DNA of 64,000 nucleotides, from contig NZ_LN811365.1 in assembly GCF_001006805.1 (NCBI RefSeq), positions 103,019 through 167,018 of the forward strand. Reading direction: 5' to 3'. The translations under genes were made by a program, and so were the position numbers. Of this stretch, positions 61,615 through 64,000 are shown piece after piece; positions within the stretch are counted from its first letter, which is position 1; each line of letters opens with the position of its first letter. The notes below the pieces were generated by a model, which saw only the letters and a program-made list of their open reading frames with translations, was not told where the DNA came from and ran no database searches. Source of the DNA: Microvirga massiliensis. Lineage in GTDB: Bacteria > Pseudomonadota > Alphaproteobacteria > Rhizobiales > Beijerinckiaceae.

Positions 61615-62466
61615 TCACACTTGTCTGCGCCGCGATTCAGCCGGTGATGAATTCCAGTCCGTAAATTGGACGAAGCCGCCGCGCGCAGCGATCGTGAGGT
61701 GTCGGCGGTGTCGATGAGCAACGGTACCCGGGGCGTAGGCATGCCGTTCGTTCCAGCCCGATGCCGCCGAGACATAGAGCAGTTTCCCGCCGACGGCAGC
61801 GAGCGCCTCGATCGATCCGAAGGCCCGCACGGTGCGCAGAATATCGGCTGGCGCGTCATTCCAATCGATCGTCCGCTCCCGATCCGAAATGCGCCTCCAA
61901 TAGGAGCCTTCTCCCTGCGGGCGCGCATTTTTCCAGAGCCGCGGCAGGTCTGCGGCGAGCACGGCGGCGAGCCGGCGCGATGCCATCTGGCATCGCGCCA
62001 GCAGGGTGTCGTGGGTCTCGGCCGGATTCAGCGGGAACAGTTCCTGGGCGAGAAGGGCCCCGGTATCGAAGGACGGTTCGAGCCGGTGCACGCTCATGCC
62101 CCAGGTCGGCACATTGTCCAGAATGGCACGGAATAGCGGGTAGGGCCCGCGTCCCATCGGCAGCGGAGAGGGATGGAAGTTCACGGCGTAGGGCACGAAC
62201 GGCTCCCACCCGGTGACGAGCCAGGGATAGCCGGCCACGACGAGCGCCTCGCATCGAAGCTCCTTCAGGTCCGCCAGCTCGGAAGAGTTGATACGCGATG
62301 AGCGGACCGAGACCCGCAGTTCCCGCGCCCGGGCGACAACCTCGTCGTTGAAGTCGTAGATCCCATCGCAGGGGCGCGTGAACAGGCGCACCGGCTGCCA
62401 GCCCTGGCGGATCAGTTCGTCGAAGACGCCCCCGAGGAAATCGATTCCGGCAAAAGCGAAGCGCAT
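61615..62466 (-). CDS. Formyltransferase-family protein (Fmt/ArnA-like), substrate unknown
   Basis: A 283-residue protein of the 10-formyl-tetrahydrofolate-dependent formyltransferase fold. It has the catalytic Asn-His and loop VNFHPSPLPMGRGPYPLFRA, WGMSVHRLEPSFDTGALLAQ with the catalytic Asp, and a C-terminal domain with SYWRRISDRERTIDWNDAPA. The N-terminus FAFAGIDFLGGVFDELIRQG is close to Fmt, but the protein is shorter than tRNA formyltransferase (about 310 aa). It may be a sugar or amine N-formyltransferase. The ATG has GGAG eight bases upstream. Confidence 0.85.
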   Translation of the reverse strand: MRFAFAGIDFLGGVFDELIRQGWQPVRLFTRPCDGIYDFNDEVVARARELRVSVRSSRINSSELADLKELRCEALVVAGYPWLVTGWEPFVPYAVNFHPSPLPMGRGPYPLFRAILDNVPTWGMSVHRLEPSFDTGALLAQELFPLNPAETHDTLLARCQMASRRLAAVLAADLPRLWKNARPQGEGSYWRRISDRERTIDWNDAPADILRTVRAFGSIEALAAVGGKLLYVSAASGWNERHAYAPGTVAHRHRRHLTIAARGGFVQFTDWNSSPAESRRRQV

Positions 62467-62640
62467 CCTGGAGGCTCCTGTGCGGTCCACGACCGCATCA
62501 TCTCGCTCCCTCGACCGGCCTGTCCAGTTCAGGAGGCGATGTATCGCATTCGCCCCGGGTACCGGCTCCTGACTCGTCGGGAGGGCGATCGGTCCTGCGC
62601 AGGCAGGACAGCGTCGCAGGGCCCGCCATGCAGACGAAAG

Positions 62641-62674
62641 AATAGAAAAGGCGCGGATCCAGGATCCGCGCCTT
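62641..62674 (-). terminator. Rho-independent terminator of groEL
   Basis: AAGGCGCGGATCC and its perfect complement form a 13-bp stem around one base. On the minus strand it is followed by TTTTCTATT (the last stem T included), 20 bp after the groEL stop. Confidence 0.9.
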
Positions 62675-62693
62675 CGGGAATCTTACGACTCGA

Positions 62694-64000
<1,307 letters not shown>

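Overview
The window is high-GC DNA from an alphaproteobacterium, most likely of the order Hyphomicrobiales and plausibly Methylobacteriaceae/Microvirga-like. This is inferred from gene order (flagellar genes - cckA - recA - alaS), a CtrA-type box, the protein types and several families of palindromic intergenic repeats; it was not tested by any search. I see no transposase, prophage, tRNA, rRNA or CRISPR array. Most of the window is ordinary chromosome, with a few decayed spots where repeats sit beside gene fragments.

Layout. 1-15 kb: flagellar region with a MotE-type protein, a large exported TPR protein, fliP (minus), fliO (minus, with a very long Pro-rich tail), then flgB-flgC-fliE-fliQ-fliR-flhB (plus). 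Within it (5.9-9.4 kb) lie an exported TPR protein, a dead response-regulator remnant, an HD phosphohydrolase and a short fragment of another gene. A full CtrA box lies between the divergent fliO and flgB genes. 14.9-21.7 kb: cckA (the kinase upstream of CtrA), recA with a candidate weak SOS box, and alaS. 21.7-28.3 kb: an old-yellow-enzyme reductase and a divergent GntR regulator, then an FAH-family hydrolase with a complete NitT/TauT-type ABC importer; a related short motif occurs in both control regions. 28.6-40 kb: housekeeping and single genes (icd, trmJ, an exported alpha/beta hydrolase lacking its nucleophile serine, murI, rpsD, an SMP-30 protein, a Spy/LTxxQ protein, an RBBP9-like hydrolase, purB, a DUF2585 protein).

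39.4-45.1 kb: a hydratase, rpe and a bile-acid/sodium-symporter-like carrier in one minus-strand unit, a divergent DadA-like oxidase, a P1-family aminopeptidase and ccdA. 45.2-51 kb: a branched-chain amino acid ABC transporter (livH-M-G-F, a small membrane protein, and the binding protein last). 51.2-61.4 kb: a flavin reductase followed by a CO-dehydrogenase-like molybdenum hydroxylase cluster: coxG, coxS, coxL (form II motif AYRGAGR), coxM, a MoxR ATPase, a VWA protein, two separate XdhC halves, a molybdopterin-binding protein and a MocA-type nucleotidyltransferase. The gene set looks complete for making and maturing one enzyme, whose substrate is the main open question of the window. 61.6-64 kb: a formyltransferase-family protein and the 3' part of groEL, which runs off the right edge.

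The most interesting points are: the form II hydroxylase cluster of unknown substrate; the CtrA box with cckA in the same gene neighbourhood; a threefold copy of the fliR/flhB junction that makes a 32-codon frame; a hydrolase with Leu in place of the nucleophile Ser; a two-module palindromic repeat, one copy of which reaches into the icd stop codon; and the shared motif suggesting one regulon for the reductase and the importer.
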